From NCBI RefSeq assembly GCF_023612255.1, contig NZ_CP063231.1, positions 2,524,001-2,588,000 of the forward strand: a stretch of DNA of 64,000 nt, written 5' to 3'. This document shows, piece after piece, positions 6,809 through 16,929 of the stretch. The position numbers and the translations under genes were made by a program. The notes under the pieces were generated by a model. It saw nothing but the letters and a program-made list of their open reading frames with translations, was not told where the DNA came from and did no database searches. The stretch's first letter is position 1. Each line of letters starts with the position of its first letter. This DNA comes from Luteibacter flocculans (GTDB lineage Bacteria > Pseudomonadota > Gammaproteobacteria > Xanthomonadales > Rhodanobacteraceae).

Positions 6809-9286
6809 CTATAACCGCTGCTCGGAAAAGCGGTTCGGTGCATGAATGTCCAATCGGCCGGCCAGATACTCGGTGAAGGCCTCAATCGGGACGCCGTAAG
6901 GGGTGGCAACGTGGTCGGACTCGACGATCTCGCTGATGGCCTTGGCATAGTCAGGATTCATGGAGTCGATGATGTAGATGTCGCTGGCAGGAATGTCCGC
7001 GGCGAAATGGACTTCTTCGAGCGCATGATCGGCGCCTGCTATTTCGTTGTCAGCCACGTCGGCGACCTCTCGCCCGCGTGCCCAGACCGCGTACTGGTGG
7101 AAGTCTCCAAGATGCTTTTTCGTGGAATCCTGCGGCCAGTACTTGAAGACCACGCCGCTGCCTCGCAGCGAACGACTGCCGATCGTTGCCGGCCCCTCCA
7201 GCATGGGATCCACATCGAAGAACTCCTGGGACGGCCCGAACCCGCCGTTTTCCACCAGAGTCATAGGAGAACGGGAGTCCACACGAAACGCCATGGACCG
7301 GTCCGTCGATACCAGAAAGCCATGCCCATTACGTGTGGTCGCAGGCTCTTCGACATCACTCAGCTGGCGATGCAGTTCGTCGATCGTTTTCTTTTTCAGA
7401 TCGATGACGGCGGACACCCGGTCGACACTGTTCTCCGGCACGACCATAACCACATAGCCGCCGCTGCGCACTTCGGCATGCGGACCGGGCTGCGTCCAAA
7501 CGCTGCTCGTAGGCAGCGGATCGAACTGCGGATGGGCCTCCTCAGGCATCATCGGTGCTTTCGGCGGCCCCATCAGGTACCCGATTTTGCCGTTTACCCG
7601 ACGAGGTGGAACGAAACGTGCCGGCGTCTGACCTTCACCTGCCTTGCCGACGCTCGCATACGCGACGCCTAGCGGCACGTTGGCCACGAACGTCATGGCC
7701 GCCTGACCAAGACCACGTTTTCTTGCTTCGCTCGTCCTTCCACGGAATCCTTCGTCGAGTCCGGTGCCCAGGCCCACAAGACCCGTCCCCAACTGAACGG
7801 GAATGGCCAGCGGAGGCAGATAGCCGATAGGGCCTAGCAACGCTGCCGTGCGATTGAGCGTCGTGCGCCATCCCTCCCAAGCGGTACTGGCGAGAATGCG
7901 GGCATCCTCGCGCATGCGGTTGTCGACCTGCGCGCACAGATCCACAAAAACGTCGCCCGCCATTACCACATCGGCATGGTCGATCGCGCTGGCATCCGCT
8001 TTCCACTGGCCTTTTGCGATGTTTTCCAGCCCATGCTCAACGCCGGTCCAGAACGTGCCGTCCTGGCGGTCGTAGCGAGAGAAGCGCGAGAGCAGCGCAT
8101 CCAGTTTCCGTGCGTCATCCGTCTGCGCCAGCACCCATTGACGCAGCTTCTCCTCGTTGGCGAATTCCAGGAAGGGCTCGGCAGCCCCTGGCAAGTAGAG
8201 AACTTCGCTTCCATCCGAGGCGACGAAGCGCAGAAGGTCAGTAGCGAAGTATCCATTGATATCCAGCCGGCGCACCGCTCGCCCGCCTGGTGCCCGGCTC
8301 CCGTCACGGAGCTGCGCAAGCGTGATCGCTCCTTCGAGAGGCACGCGTGGCGCACCCTCGCGCATGACCTGCGCATAGGCTTCCTGGGTAAGCTTTCCCT
8401 TTACACGTGCCTCACGGGCCTGCTGGACGAAACGATACCGGGCGAGAACCGGCCATTCGTCTCGATTTGCCGCCCAATAGGCGTCCATGTCGGCATGAAG
8501 CTTGCGGACGTAGGGCAGTTCGGAGAACACGCCATCCGCCTCGAAGGCGCGGACAACCTGGGACAGAACGAGGTCGCTCGGCCCAGCGAACCCCTTGCCG
8601 ACAGCAAACACACCAAAGGCCTCGTCCAGCGAACGGGCATCCTCGCGTACTGTCTCCACCACATTGCCTCTGGCGAAGAACAGGTTGTAGATGTAACCCG
8701 GCCCGGTGTGGCTCCAAAGATAACCGCCGATGCTTGAAAAACACTGTCGCACGCTGCGGCAGTGACGGGCCTGCTCGATGAAAGCGAGCGGGCCCGGGCT
8801 GGCCTGCCCACCTGTCATCACGCCGCCCACGGTGTCCGCCCATGCCGCGAAGGTCGAATGCCGGTCGTGCTCCGGAAACGCCTCCATGAGTGCGTCGGTG
8901 AGCGGCATGGTGTGGTCGGGCTTCCCCTGTGCCCAGTCCTGGGACGTGGCGAAATGCGCGACCACGTACGCGTCGCCGTCCACGCCCAGTCGTTGAAGAA
9001 GGAGTGCCTTGGCGACGCTACGGGCGTCCGGTATCGGCAACGCATGGGCCTTGGAGGCCATCTCCCAGTAGGCGCGCGCATCCGCCTGCATGCGGAAGCC
9101 GAGTGTCGAATCCGGAAGCGACAACGGCGTTCCTGGCGTGTGCCCGACATCGTCGTGGTCGGCCGAGTTCGGATGATCCTCATCGGCGTAGTAGGTAATC
9201 GTCGTATACGCCTGTGCTGTGCTCGCCGATAGCGCGGCTACGACAAGCCCCGCCAGAAGACGGGAGCCGAACGGAAATCCTTTCAT
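6809..9286 (-). CDS. Secreted DUF6543-like toxin with C-terminal ADP-ribosyltransferase domain, copy 1
   Basis: An 825-residue protein. The start at 9286 gives a clear Sec signal peptide (MKGFPFGSRLLAGLV..., cleavage after ASTAQA) preceded by AAGGAAGG. Residues about 60-560 resemble the dermonecrotic-toxin-type DUF6543 region: RLGVDGDAYVV, then DINGYFATDLLRF and GSEVLYLPGA near residues 340-360, then FSRYDRQDGTFWTGVEHGL. The last 158 residues carry the cholera/pertussis ADP-ribosyltransferase signature: FRVDSRSP with R668, a following NGGF, a possible degenerate STS site GSRS (704-706) and LEEVHFAADIP with E757/E758. These line up with YRADSRPP and EQEVSALGGIP of cholera toxin. NAD-dependent modification of a host or rival protein is inferred. 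The family matches are from memory. It is a tandem copy of the next gene. Confidence 0.8.
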   Translation of the reverse strand: MKGFPFGSRLLAGLVVAALSASTAQAYTTITYYADEDHPNSADHDDVGHTPGTPLSLPDSTLGFRMQADARAYWEMASKAHALPIPDARSVAKALLLQRLGVDGDAYVVAHFATSQDWAQGKPDHTMPLTDALMEAFPEHDRHSTFAAWADTVGGVMTGGQASPGPLAFIEQARHCRSVRQCFSSIGGYLWSHTGPGYIYNLFFARGNVVETVREDARSLDEAFGVFAVGKGFAGPSDLVLSQVVRAFEADGVFSELPYVRKLHADMDAYWAANRDEWPVLARYRFVQQAREARVKGKLTQEAYAQVMREGAPRVPLEGAITLAQLRDGSRAPGGRAVRRLDINGYFATDLLRFVASDGSEVLYLPGAAEPFLEFANEEKLRQWVLAQTDDARKLDALLSRFSRYDRQDGTFWTGVEHGLENIAKGQWKADASAIDHADVVMAGDVFVDLCAQVDNRMREDARILASTAWEGWRTTLNRTAALLGPIGYLPPLAIPVQLGTGLVGLGTGLDEGFRGRTSEARKRGLGQAAMTFVANVPLGVAYASVGKAGEGQTPARFVPPRRVNGKIGYLMGPPKAPMMPEEAHPQFDPLPTSSVWTQPGPHAEVRSGGYVVMVVPENSVDRVSAVIDLKKKTIDELHRQLSDVEEPATTRNGHGFLVSTDRSMAFRVDSRSPMTLVENGGFGPSQEFFDVDPMLEGPATIGSRSLRGSGVVFKYWPQDSTKKHLGDFHQYAVWARGREVADVADNEIAGADHALEEVHFAADIPASDIYIIDSMNPDYAKAISEIVESDHVATPYGVPIEAFTEYLAGRLDIHAPNRFSEQRL

Positions 9287-9427
9287 GATGGTGACCTTCC
9301 TTGAGACTGGCGCGCACTTTAGTGGGCCATGCCCAACCGCGCATGCTCCGGCTCGCCCGTCACAGCGCGGGCCGAAAGCCAATAATGCGTAGGCTCATCT
9401 TGGCGGTCTGTAGCGGTCCGCCGATTG

Positions 9428-11920
9428 CTATAGCCGCTGCTCGGAAAAGCGGTTCGGCGCATGAATGTCCAGTCGGCCGGCCAGATACTCGTTGAAGGCG
9501 TCAATCGGGACGCCGTAAGGGGTGGCAACGTGGTCGGATTCGACGATCTCGCTGATGGCCTTGGCATAGGCCGGATTCGTGGAGTCGATGATGTAGATGT
9601 CTCTGGCAGGAATGTCCGCGGGGAAGTGAACTTCTTCGAGCGCCTTATCCGCCCAGGGCATGTCGTTGTCGGCTACCGCGGCGACCTCGCGTCCATGCGT
9701 CCAGATCACGTACTGATGGAATTCCCCGAGATGCGCGTTCACGGAAGCCTCGGGCCAGCGCTTGAAGACCAGATTGCTGCCCCGCAGGGAGCGACTACCG
9801 ATCGTTGCGATGTCATCCAGCATGGGATCCACATCGAAGAACTCCCGCGACGGTCCGAAGCCACCGTTGTTCAGCAGGCTCATCGGCGAGCGGGAGTCCA
9901 CGCGAAACACCAGCGCCCGATCGGTCGACACCATGAAGCCGCGCGCATTACGCGTGGTCGTAGGCGTTTCGACATCTCTCAGTTGGCCATGAAGATCCTT
10001 GATCGCGTTCTTTTTCAGATCGATGATCGCGGTGATTTGATCGGCGCTGTTCTCGGGCACGGCCAGAACCACATAGCCATCCTCGCGCACCTCGGCCTGA
10101 AGGTCGCTCGGTACCCACCGGCTACTCGTGGGCAACGGATCAAGTCGGATAGGGGGTTCAATGGCGAGACGGGCCGGCGGTGCCCGCAGCGACGTCGGTG
10201 GCCCTACCAGGTAACCGATATTGCCGGTCCTCTGCTCTGGTGGAAGAGAGCGTGCGGGCGCTTCGCCACCACTGCCCTGCCGGGAACTGGCAAAACCCGC
10301 TCCGAGCGTCACGTTGGTAACGACCGCCATGACAGCGTGCCCGAGGCCGCGCTTTCGCGTGTCGTTCGTCCGTCCGCGAAATCCTTGGTCGAGCCCCGTC
10401 TCAAGTCCGACAAGACCCGTGCCCAACTGGATGGGAATGGCCAACGATGGCACGTAGCCTAAGGGACCGAGCACCGTCGCCGTGCGATTGAGCGTGGTGC
10501 GCCAGCCCTCCCATGCCGTGCTGGCAACCACGCGCGCGTCGTCACGCATGTGCTTTTCTACCTGCGTCCGCATGTCCACGAAGACATCGCCGGCAATCAC
10601 GCCATCGGCATGGTCGATGGCGCTCGCATCGGGTATCCATAGCCCTTTCGCGATGTTATCGAGCCCGTGCTCGACGCCTGTCCAGAACGTTCCGTCCTGT
10701 CTGTCGTAACGCGAGAATCGTGAGAGCAGCGCATCCAGCTTCCGCGAATCCCGTGTCTGGGTAAGGACCCATCGACGCAGTGCTCCCTCGTTGACGAACG
10801 ATACGAAAGGCTCGCTGGCACCTGGCATGTAGAGGATTTCGCTTCCATCTGCCGCCACGAAACGAAGTATGTCCGTGGCGAAATATCCGTTGATGTCCAG
10901 ACGACGCACGGCTCGTCCACCTAGCTCCCGTTGTCCATCGCGGAGCTGCGCGAGCGTGATTGTTCCATCGAGAGGCACGCGCGGCGCCCCCTCTCGCATC
11001 ACCTGCGCATAGGCTTCCTTGGAGAGCTTTCCCGTTCTGCGCGCCTCGCGGGCCTGCTCGACGAAACGATAGCGGGCCATGACAGGCCAGTCTTTCTCGC
11101 TCGTCACCCAATAGGCGTCCATCTCGGCGCGAAGCTTGCGCACGTACGGAAGCTCCGAAAAAGCGTCGTCCGCTTCGAACAAGCGGACGATCCGCGACAA
11201 GGCGAAGTCGCTATGCCCGGTGAATCCCTTGGCGACGGCGAATACCCCAAAGGCCTCATCCAGAGGACGGGCGTCCTCGCGTACCGTCTCCACCATGTTG
11301 CCTTTGGCGAAAAACAAGTTGTAGAGGTAACCCGGTCCGCTGCGGCTCCACAGATAGCTACCGAGGCTGGAAAAGCACTGCCTGGCGCTGCGCCACTGGC
11401 TCGCCCCTTCGATGAAGCCAAGCAGCCCGGGACTCGCCTGGCCACCCGAATTCACACTGCCCACCGCATCCGCCCATTCGGCAAACCTCGTATGCCGGTC
11501 GTGCGCCGGAAACGCCTCCATCAGCGCATCGGTCAGCAGCATGGTGTTGTCGGGTCGCCCCTGCGCCCAGTCCTGAGGCGACGCGAAATGCGCGACCACG
11601 TAGGCGTCGCCATCCACGCCCAGGCGCTTCTTGAGCAAGGCCTTGGCGACCATACGGGCATCCGGCACGGGCAGCGCCTGTACCTTGGTGGTCATGCTCC
11701 AGTAAGCGCGCGCATCCTCCTTCGTAGTAAAAGCTACCGTGGTTCCTTGAAGCGCCAACGGTGTTCCTGGCGCCGGCACGGCATTGGCTCCGTCAGCGAG
11801 GCCAGGGCGAGTCTTGTCCTCGTGATACGCGCCCGTCGTGTGCGCAGGCACTGTCCCGGCCGATAGCGCGGCCACGACCATGGCAGCCAGGAGCCGAGGC
11901 TTGAGGGGAAATCCTTTCAT
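9428..11920 (-). CDS. Secreted DUF6543-like toxin with C-terminal ADP-ribosyltransferase domain, copy 2
   Basis: An 830-residue paralogue of the previous gene with the same architecture: a Sec signal peptide (MKGFPLKPRLLAAMV..., cleavage near TVPAHT), a long DUF6543-like region and a 158-residue C-terminal ART domain. Key residues are R673 in FRVDSRSP, S709 and S711 in GSRSL, and E762/E763 in LEEVHFPADIP. It shares RLDINGYFATDILRF and the closing NRFSEQRL with copy 1. The linker before the ART domain (about residues 580-640) differs most, with extra prolines. The ribosome site AAGGAAGG and the upstream block are shared, so both genes are probably expressed alike. No immunity gene is seen beside either copy, which points to a non-self (eukaryotic) target. 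Confidence 0.8.
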   Translation of the reverse strand: MKGFPLKPRLLAAMVVAALSAGTVPAHTTGAYHEDKTRPGLADGANAVPAPGTPLALQGTTVAFTTKEDARAYWSMTTKVQALPVPDARMVAKALLKKRLGVDGDAYVVAHFASPQDWAQGRPDNTMLLTDALMEAFPAHDRHTRFAEWADAVGSVNSGGQASPGLLGFIEGASQWRSARQCFSSLGSYLWSRSGPGYLYNLFFAKGNMVETVREDARPLDEAFGVFAVAKGFTGHSDFALSRIVRLFEADDAFSELPYVRKLRAEMDAYWVTSEKDWPVMARYRFVEQAREARRTGKLSKEAYAQVMREGAPRVPLDGTITLAQLRDGQRELGGRAVRRLDINGYFATDILRFVAADGSEILYMPGASEPFVSFVNEGALRRWVLTQTRDSRKLDALLSRFSRYDRQDGTFWTGVEHGLDNIAKGLWIPDASAIDHADGVIAGDVFVDMRTQVEKHMRDDARVVASTAWEGWRTTLNRTATVLGPLGYVPSLAIPIQLGTGLVGLETGLDQGFRGRTNDTRKRGLGHAVMAVVTNVTLGAGFASSRQGSGGEAPARSLPPEQRTGNIGYLVGPPTSLRAPPARLAIEPPIRLDPLPTSSRWVPSDLQAEVREDGYVVLAVPENSADQITAIIDLKKNAIKDLHGQLRDVETPTTTRNARGFMVSTDRALVFRVDSRSPMSLLNNGGFGPSREFFDVDPMLDDIATIGSRSLRGSNLVFKRWPEASVNAHLGEFHQYVIWTHGREVAAVADNDMPWADKALEEVHFPADIPARDIYIIDSTNPAYAKAISEIVESDHVATPYGVPIDAFNEYLAGRLDIHAPNRFSEQRL

Positions 11921-12074
11921 GAGGGTGACCTTCCTTGAGACTGGCGCGCACTTTAATGACGCGGGCCCGACCGCGCAGGCGCCCCAAGGCGCGACAAAGC
12001 GCAGCCCGTAGGCCTGGAATGTGTCGGCGCCGCCCAGGGGGCCCGTAGCGGTCCGCCGACTGCGACGGCTGGCA

Positions 12075-13483
<1,409 letters not shown>

Positions 13484-13489
13484 GCACAC

Positions 13490-14689
13490 ATGGCCATGAC
13501 CCCCACCCGCAAGCCGCTCCCGATCGAGGTGCGCGGCAACGCCAACCAGCCGCTCGGCATGAGCGCGGCGCAGTTCCTGCGCGATTACTGGCAGAAACGC
13601 CCCCTGCTCATCCGCAACGCGTTCCCCGATTTCCAGGCGCCGATCGAGCCGAACGACCTCGCCGGCCTCGCGTGCGAGGAAGGTGCCTTGGCACGCCTCA
13701 TCATCCATGACGAGAAGCGCGATCGCTGGACGGTCAAGAACGGCCCGTTCGCCGAGGCCGAGTTCGGTAAGACGCCGAAGCGCGACTGGACGCTGCTGGT
13801 GCAGGACGTCGACAAGTGGGACGCCGACGTGGCTGCATTGCTTGAGCACTTCACCTTCCTTCCGAGCTGGCGTCTCGACGACATCATGATTTCCTATGCC
13901 GAGGACGGTGGCGGTGTGGGAGCGCACGTGGACCAGTACGACGTCTTTCTGCTCCAGGGCATCGGCGAGCGGCACTGGGCGATCAGTGACGACCCCGATG
14001 CGCCGCTCGATTTCCGCGAGGACGTCGAGCTGAAGCAATTGAAGGTGTTCGAGCCAACCCACGAATGGCTGCTTGAACCGGGTGACATGCTCTATCTGCC
14101 CCCCGGCGTCCCTCACGACGGCGTCGCCATCGGCAACTGCATGACGATTTCCGTCGGTATGCGCGCGCCCTCCCAGGCCGAACTGACCGGTGATCTGGCC
14201 GATTTCCTCGCCGAGCGGATGCCCGATGAACTGCGCTACGCCGATCCCGACCTTACCCCTGCCAAGCGGGCTGGGGAAATCGACACGGCGGCGCTGAATC
14301 GCCTTCGCCAGGCGCTGCCATTCGCGGCAGCCCTCGACCGCGACCTGCTCTCCGACTGGTTCGGTCGCTTCATCACCCGGTACCGCAACGCTCAGGTGGC
14401 AGCCGCCCCCCCGAAGGCCCTCACCGAGACCGCCTTCGACAAGGCGCTGGCGAGCGGCGCTACCCTCATGCGCCACCCCTACGCCCGCGTGGCCTGGGTA
14501 AAAGGCCGTAACGAAGCCACGCTGTACGTCAGCGGTCAGGCCTACGAATGCCCAGCGGCGCTCGCCGAGCGGTTGTCAGGCGAACGCGAACTGAGCTTCG
14601 ACCGCACGCCGTCCGGGCCGGAGAAGGCCGTACTACTGGCGCTGCTCAACGACGGGCAGCTCGCCGTGCGCAAGGCCCGCCGCCGGTGA
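13490..14689 (+). CDS. roxA: Ribosomal protein L16 arginine 3-hydroxylase (JmjC-type dioxygenase)
   Basis: A 399-residue Fe(II)/2-oxoglutarate oxygenase of the RoxA/YcfD family, which hydroxylates an arginine of ribosomal protein uL16. The cupin core has the iron triad: HVD (H146, D148) within GGGVGAHVDQYDVF, and H209 in LYLPPGVPHDGVAIG. A C-terminal winged-helix-like region (about 220-399) completes the usual layout. It follows purB by six bases, an arrangement I recall from other Xanthomonadales. A second ATG two codons in (13496) is possible. Its stop overlaps the GTG start of the next gene. Confidence 0.92.
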   Translation: MAMTPTRKPLPIEVRGNANQPLGMSAAQFLRDYWQKRPLLIRNAFPDFQAPIEPNDLAGLACEEGALARLIIHDEKRDRWTVKNGPFAEAEFGKTPKRDWTLLVQDVDKWDADVAALLEHFTFLPSWRLDDIMISYAEDGGGVGAHVDQYDVFLLQGIGERHWAISDDPDAPLDFREDVELKQLKVFEPTHEWLLEPGDMLYLPPGVPHDGVAIGNCMTISVGMRAPSQAELTGDLADFLAERMPDELRYADPDLTPAKRAGEIDTAALNRLRQALPFAAALDRDLLSDWFGRFITRYRNAQVAAAPPKALTETAFDKALASGATLMRHPYARVAWVKGRNEATLYVSGQAYECPAALAERLSGERELSFDRTPSGPEKAVLLALLNDGQLAVRKARRR

Positions 14690-15174
14690 ACGACCCGGCG
14701 AGCCTGGTAGCGGATGACAAGGCGGCGCTCGGCGCCGCGCATGTGCGTCTGCTCGCCCAGGCCCGCCACCGCGTATCTCTTTATCTACCGATCATCGAGT
14801 CCGGCGTGCTGGATGACGACGAGGCCCTGACCGAGTTGCGCCGCATCGCCACCAGCGGCCGGCAGGCGCAGATCCGCGTACTGACCCATGACGCCGAGCG
14901 CGCCCATCGCGAGGGGCATCGTCTGATCGCCCTCGCCCAGCGCCTGCCCACCGCGATCACGCTGCGCGTTCCGACCGAGGACGCCCAGCTCCGCTACGGA
15001 TCGGCCTTCGTCGTCGATCACGTCAGCGGCTTTCTGTTCCGGCCGGTGGCCACGCGCTACGAAGCCCGCGGTTCGCTCGGCGAGCCCGGCGAGACCGCTC
15101 GCTTGACCGCCTATTTTGACGACGTGTGGGAGCGGGCCGAGCCCGCCTGGCAGATACGACCGCTGGGTATTTGA
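14686..15174 (+). CDS. Conserved protein of DUF7931-like type
   Basis: A 162-residue protein starting at a GTG that overlaps the roxA stop (GTGA), which implies coupled translation. The text runs LAQARHRVSLYLPIIESGVLD and later RYGSAFVVDHVSGFLFRP. This resembles the phospholipase-D-like, catalytically doubtful DUF7931 module that is fused to or found near acetyltransferases in Xanthomonadales. No HKD motif is visible, so phospholipase activity is unlikely. An in-frame open stretch continues upstream inside roxA, but the GTG is the natural start. The function is unknown. A role in translation or ribosome modification is suggested only by its neighbour. Confidence 0.7.
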   Translation: MNDPASLVADDKAALGAAHVRLLAQARHRVSLYLPIIESGVLDDDEALTELRRIATSGRQAQIRVLTHDAERAHREGHRLIALAQRLPTAITLRVPTEDAQLRYGSAFVVDHVSGFLFRPVATRYEARGSLGEPGETARLTAYFDDVWERAEPAWQIRPLGI

Positions 15175-15477
15175 TTCCCAACGTGGTTTTGCGCTCAGTC
15201 GCGTCGCGCTGCGGTTGCCGGATCGGCGTGGCGAAGGTTTGCGGACTACGACAAAAGGTGGATTCGAGACGGAACATGCCTCGGTACATTGGTGGCCCAC
15301 GGAATATCAACGTGGTCGCCCGTGAATCCGAGACCTACCCGGCGTCCCCCTAACCGGCCAGTCCGTCCCTCGACCTCACGCGAATAGCCCAGTGAAGCGA
15401 ATCCGCGGAGACGCAGGGCTTGTAATGACATATTCCGTGGCCGCATACACCCCAGCGATTGACCAAGGAAGGTTCAT
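15175..15477. other. Non-coding gap at the left edge of the propeller island
   Basis: 303 bases with no supportable gene. The only signal seen is AAGGAAGG (15465-15472), the ribosome site of the next gene. Base composition turns AT-richer toward the right end. Confidence 0.6.
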
Positions 15478-16734
15478 ATGAACGAGAGTAAGAACGATAA
15501 ATCAAAAAAGGTTAGGCCTGGAGACATCGACTTGTCCTTCGACAACGATGGACGCATGACTTTCCCCGGGGATGGCATCGGGCTGCCTACTAGCGATGAA
15601 AAAATTTGGGTCTTTGGAGAGAAGCGGACAGAGCAGGCGGTGACCGTCGCGCGATTCATGAGCGATGGTTCGGAAGACAAGGACTTCACTCCCGGCAGCG
15701 TTACTCCTCCTTATCGAGGTGGAAATAACCTCTACAAAGCAGCCGAGCAGCCGAACGGGAGAATCATTCTCTACGGCACGCTCCACCCCGAATCCAATCC
15801 TTCATTTCCATACGCTATGTGCATCGATGCGCAAGGGAGACTCGATACTTCCTTCGGCATGATGGGCATGAAGCAAATTCAATTCGACCCTGGCCGTCCT
15901 AATTCGGGCAAACGTTACGAGGACTCTGTGATTCAGCCAGACGGTAAGTTGGTCGTACTGGCATCCGGTATGTTGGAGACCAATGTGGCGTACCGGGTGA
16001 TCCGGCTGAACGAGACGAACGGCAGCGAAGATGCCGGTTTTGGAACGACTGGCGTCGTCTACGACCTCCCCGAGGACGTCGTTTTCGAAAAAATTGCGAT
16101 CCTCAAAAACAACCGTCTGCTGCTTTCCGGACACAGCATTCGAGGGATACAGGAGTATACGGTTCTGACACGACTGATGGCAGACGGGAAACTCGACCCT
16201 GACTTTGGCGACAATGGCACCGTCAGATTGGATTATGTCTTTCAAGATCTCACAGGCAGCGCAGAATTCGGTGGAATCGCATTTTTCAACGTGGATGACT
16301 CCATGGTGGTAGGTGGCCGCTTCACTATCAGAAGCGAGTCGATCGGCGGATGGATAATGAAGCTGACCCCGAGCGGAATACCCGATCGCGGATTCAACGA
16401 GGGTAAGCCATTGTTTGTCGACGTCCCCGTCAGTGCGTTGGGAACACAGGACGACAAGGCCATCTTGCAAGGCTATCGCAACTCATCGGGCGTCTCTTCC
16501 ATGTACCTGGGTCGGGTCAATAGTGAGGGAGCGCTGGATGAGACGTTCGGCGAAGACGGCATAGTGCGTGCGCCGTCTTATGTACTTGCTACAAACGACC
16601 TTTGGAAGCGTCACTACGTCGTCGTTCGCGGGCAGGACAAGAAGACGCTCTTCGTCAGCAGCGTGGTGGACGACGGGCTCGAGGTACTGACCCAACTCGT
16701 TCGCTTCTTACTTACTGAAGAATTGCAGCCGTAG
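15478..16734 (+). CDS. Seven-unit delta-60 repeat protein, paralogue 1
   Basis: A 418-residue protein made of delta-60 repeats (DUF5122 type, beta-propeller). Seven units are marked by the G-x-x-D-x-x-F motif: GDIDLSF, GSEDKDF, GRLDTSF, GSEDAGF, GKLDPDF, GIPDRGF and GALDETF, spaced about 55-65 residues. The first unit starts at residue 18, so the repeats fill the whole protein, as in a closed seven-bladed ring. No signal peptide or membrane segment is seen. The start MNESKNDKSKK differs from the three later copies, and the 61-base leader they share is missing here. Function is unknown. Codons are AT-richer (TTA, ATA, AAA) than in purB or sucA, which hints at transfer. Confidence 0.85.
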   Translation: MNESKNDKSKKVRPGDIDLSFDNDGRMTFPGDGIGLPTSDEKIWVFGEKRTEQAVTVARFMSDGSEDKDFTPGSVTPPYRGGNNLYKAAEQPNGRIILYGTLHPESNPSFPYAMCIDAQGRLDTSFGMMGMKQIQFDPGRPNSGKRYEDSVIQPDGKLVVLASGMLETNVAYRVIRLNETNGSEDAGFGTTGVVYDLPEDVVFEKIAILKNNRLLLSGHSIRGIQEYTVLTRLMADGKLDPDFGDNGTVRLDYVFQDLTGSAEFGGIAFFNVDDSMVVGGRFTIRSESIGGWIMKLTPSGIPDRGFNEGKPLFVDVPVSALGTQDDKAILQGYRNSSGVSSMYLGRVNSEGALDETFGEDGIVRAPSYVLATNDLWKRHYVVVRGQDKKTLFVSSVVDDGLEVLTQLVRFLLTEELQP

Positions 16735-16868
16735 GCCACTGTGGAGCCCGCGTAGCGGACTAGGACGGCGTCTGGGGTCGCATTCCCAACAGAGGGGGAT
16801 GGGAGATGTGCAAGGGTCGACCGCGAGACGAGTGCCTGGACGGTCCATATGCATTACAGCGAAAGCTT

Positions 16869-16929
16869 TATTCCGGCGCAGGAACCAGCGCCATAGCGTG
16901 CATCACACGGTTCATCAAGGAGGATTCCC
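16869..16929 (+). repeat. Shared 61-base leader, copy a
   Basis: The 61 bases before the start codon match those before the next two paralogues, including CCATAGCG, TTCATCAAGGAGGATTCCC and the strong ribosome site AAGGAGG. Confidence 0.85.

Larger units (their letters stand above)
6809..12063. repeat. Tandem duplication of the toxin gene and its upstream region
   Basis: Two units of about 2.6 kb in the same orientation (6809-9427 and 9428-12063). Each holds a whole toxin gene and about 140 bases upstream. The upstream parts share TGACCTTCCTTGAGACTGGC and GTAGCGGTCCGCCGA (near 9411 and 12044). The 3' ends are about 94 percent alike over the last 170 bases by eye, while the linkers before the ART domains differ much more. 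No insertion sequence flanks the array. Confidence 0.85.

Noticed and set aside
6809-12063. Composite transposon carrying the toxin genes
   Set aside because: No transposase, terminal inverted repeats or target duplications were seen; a simple tandem duplication explains the pattern.
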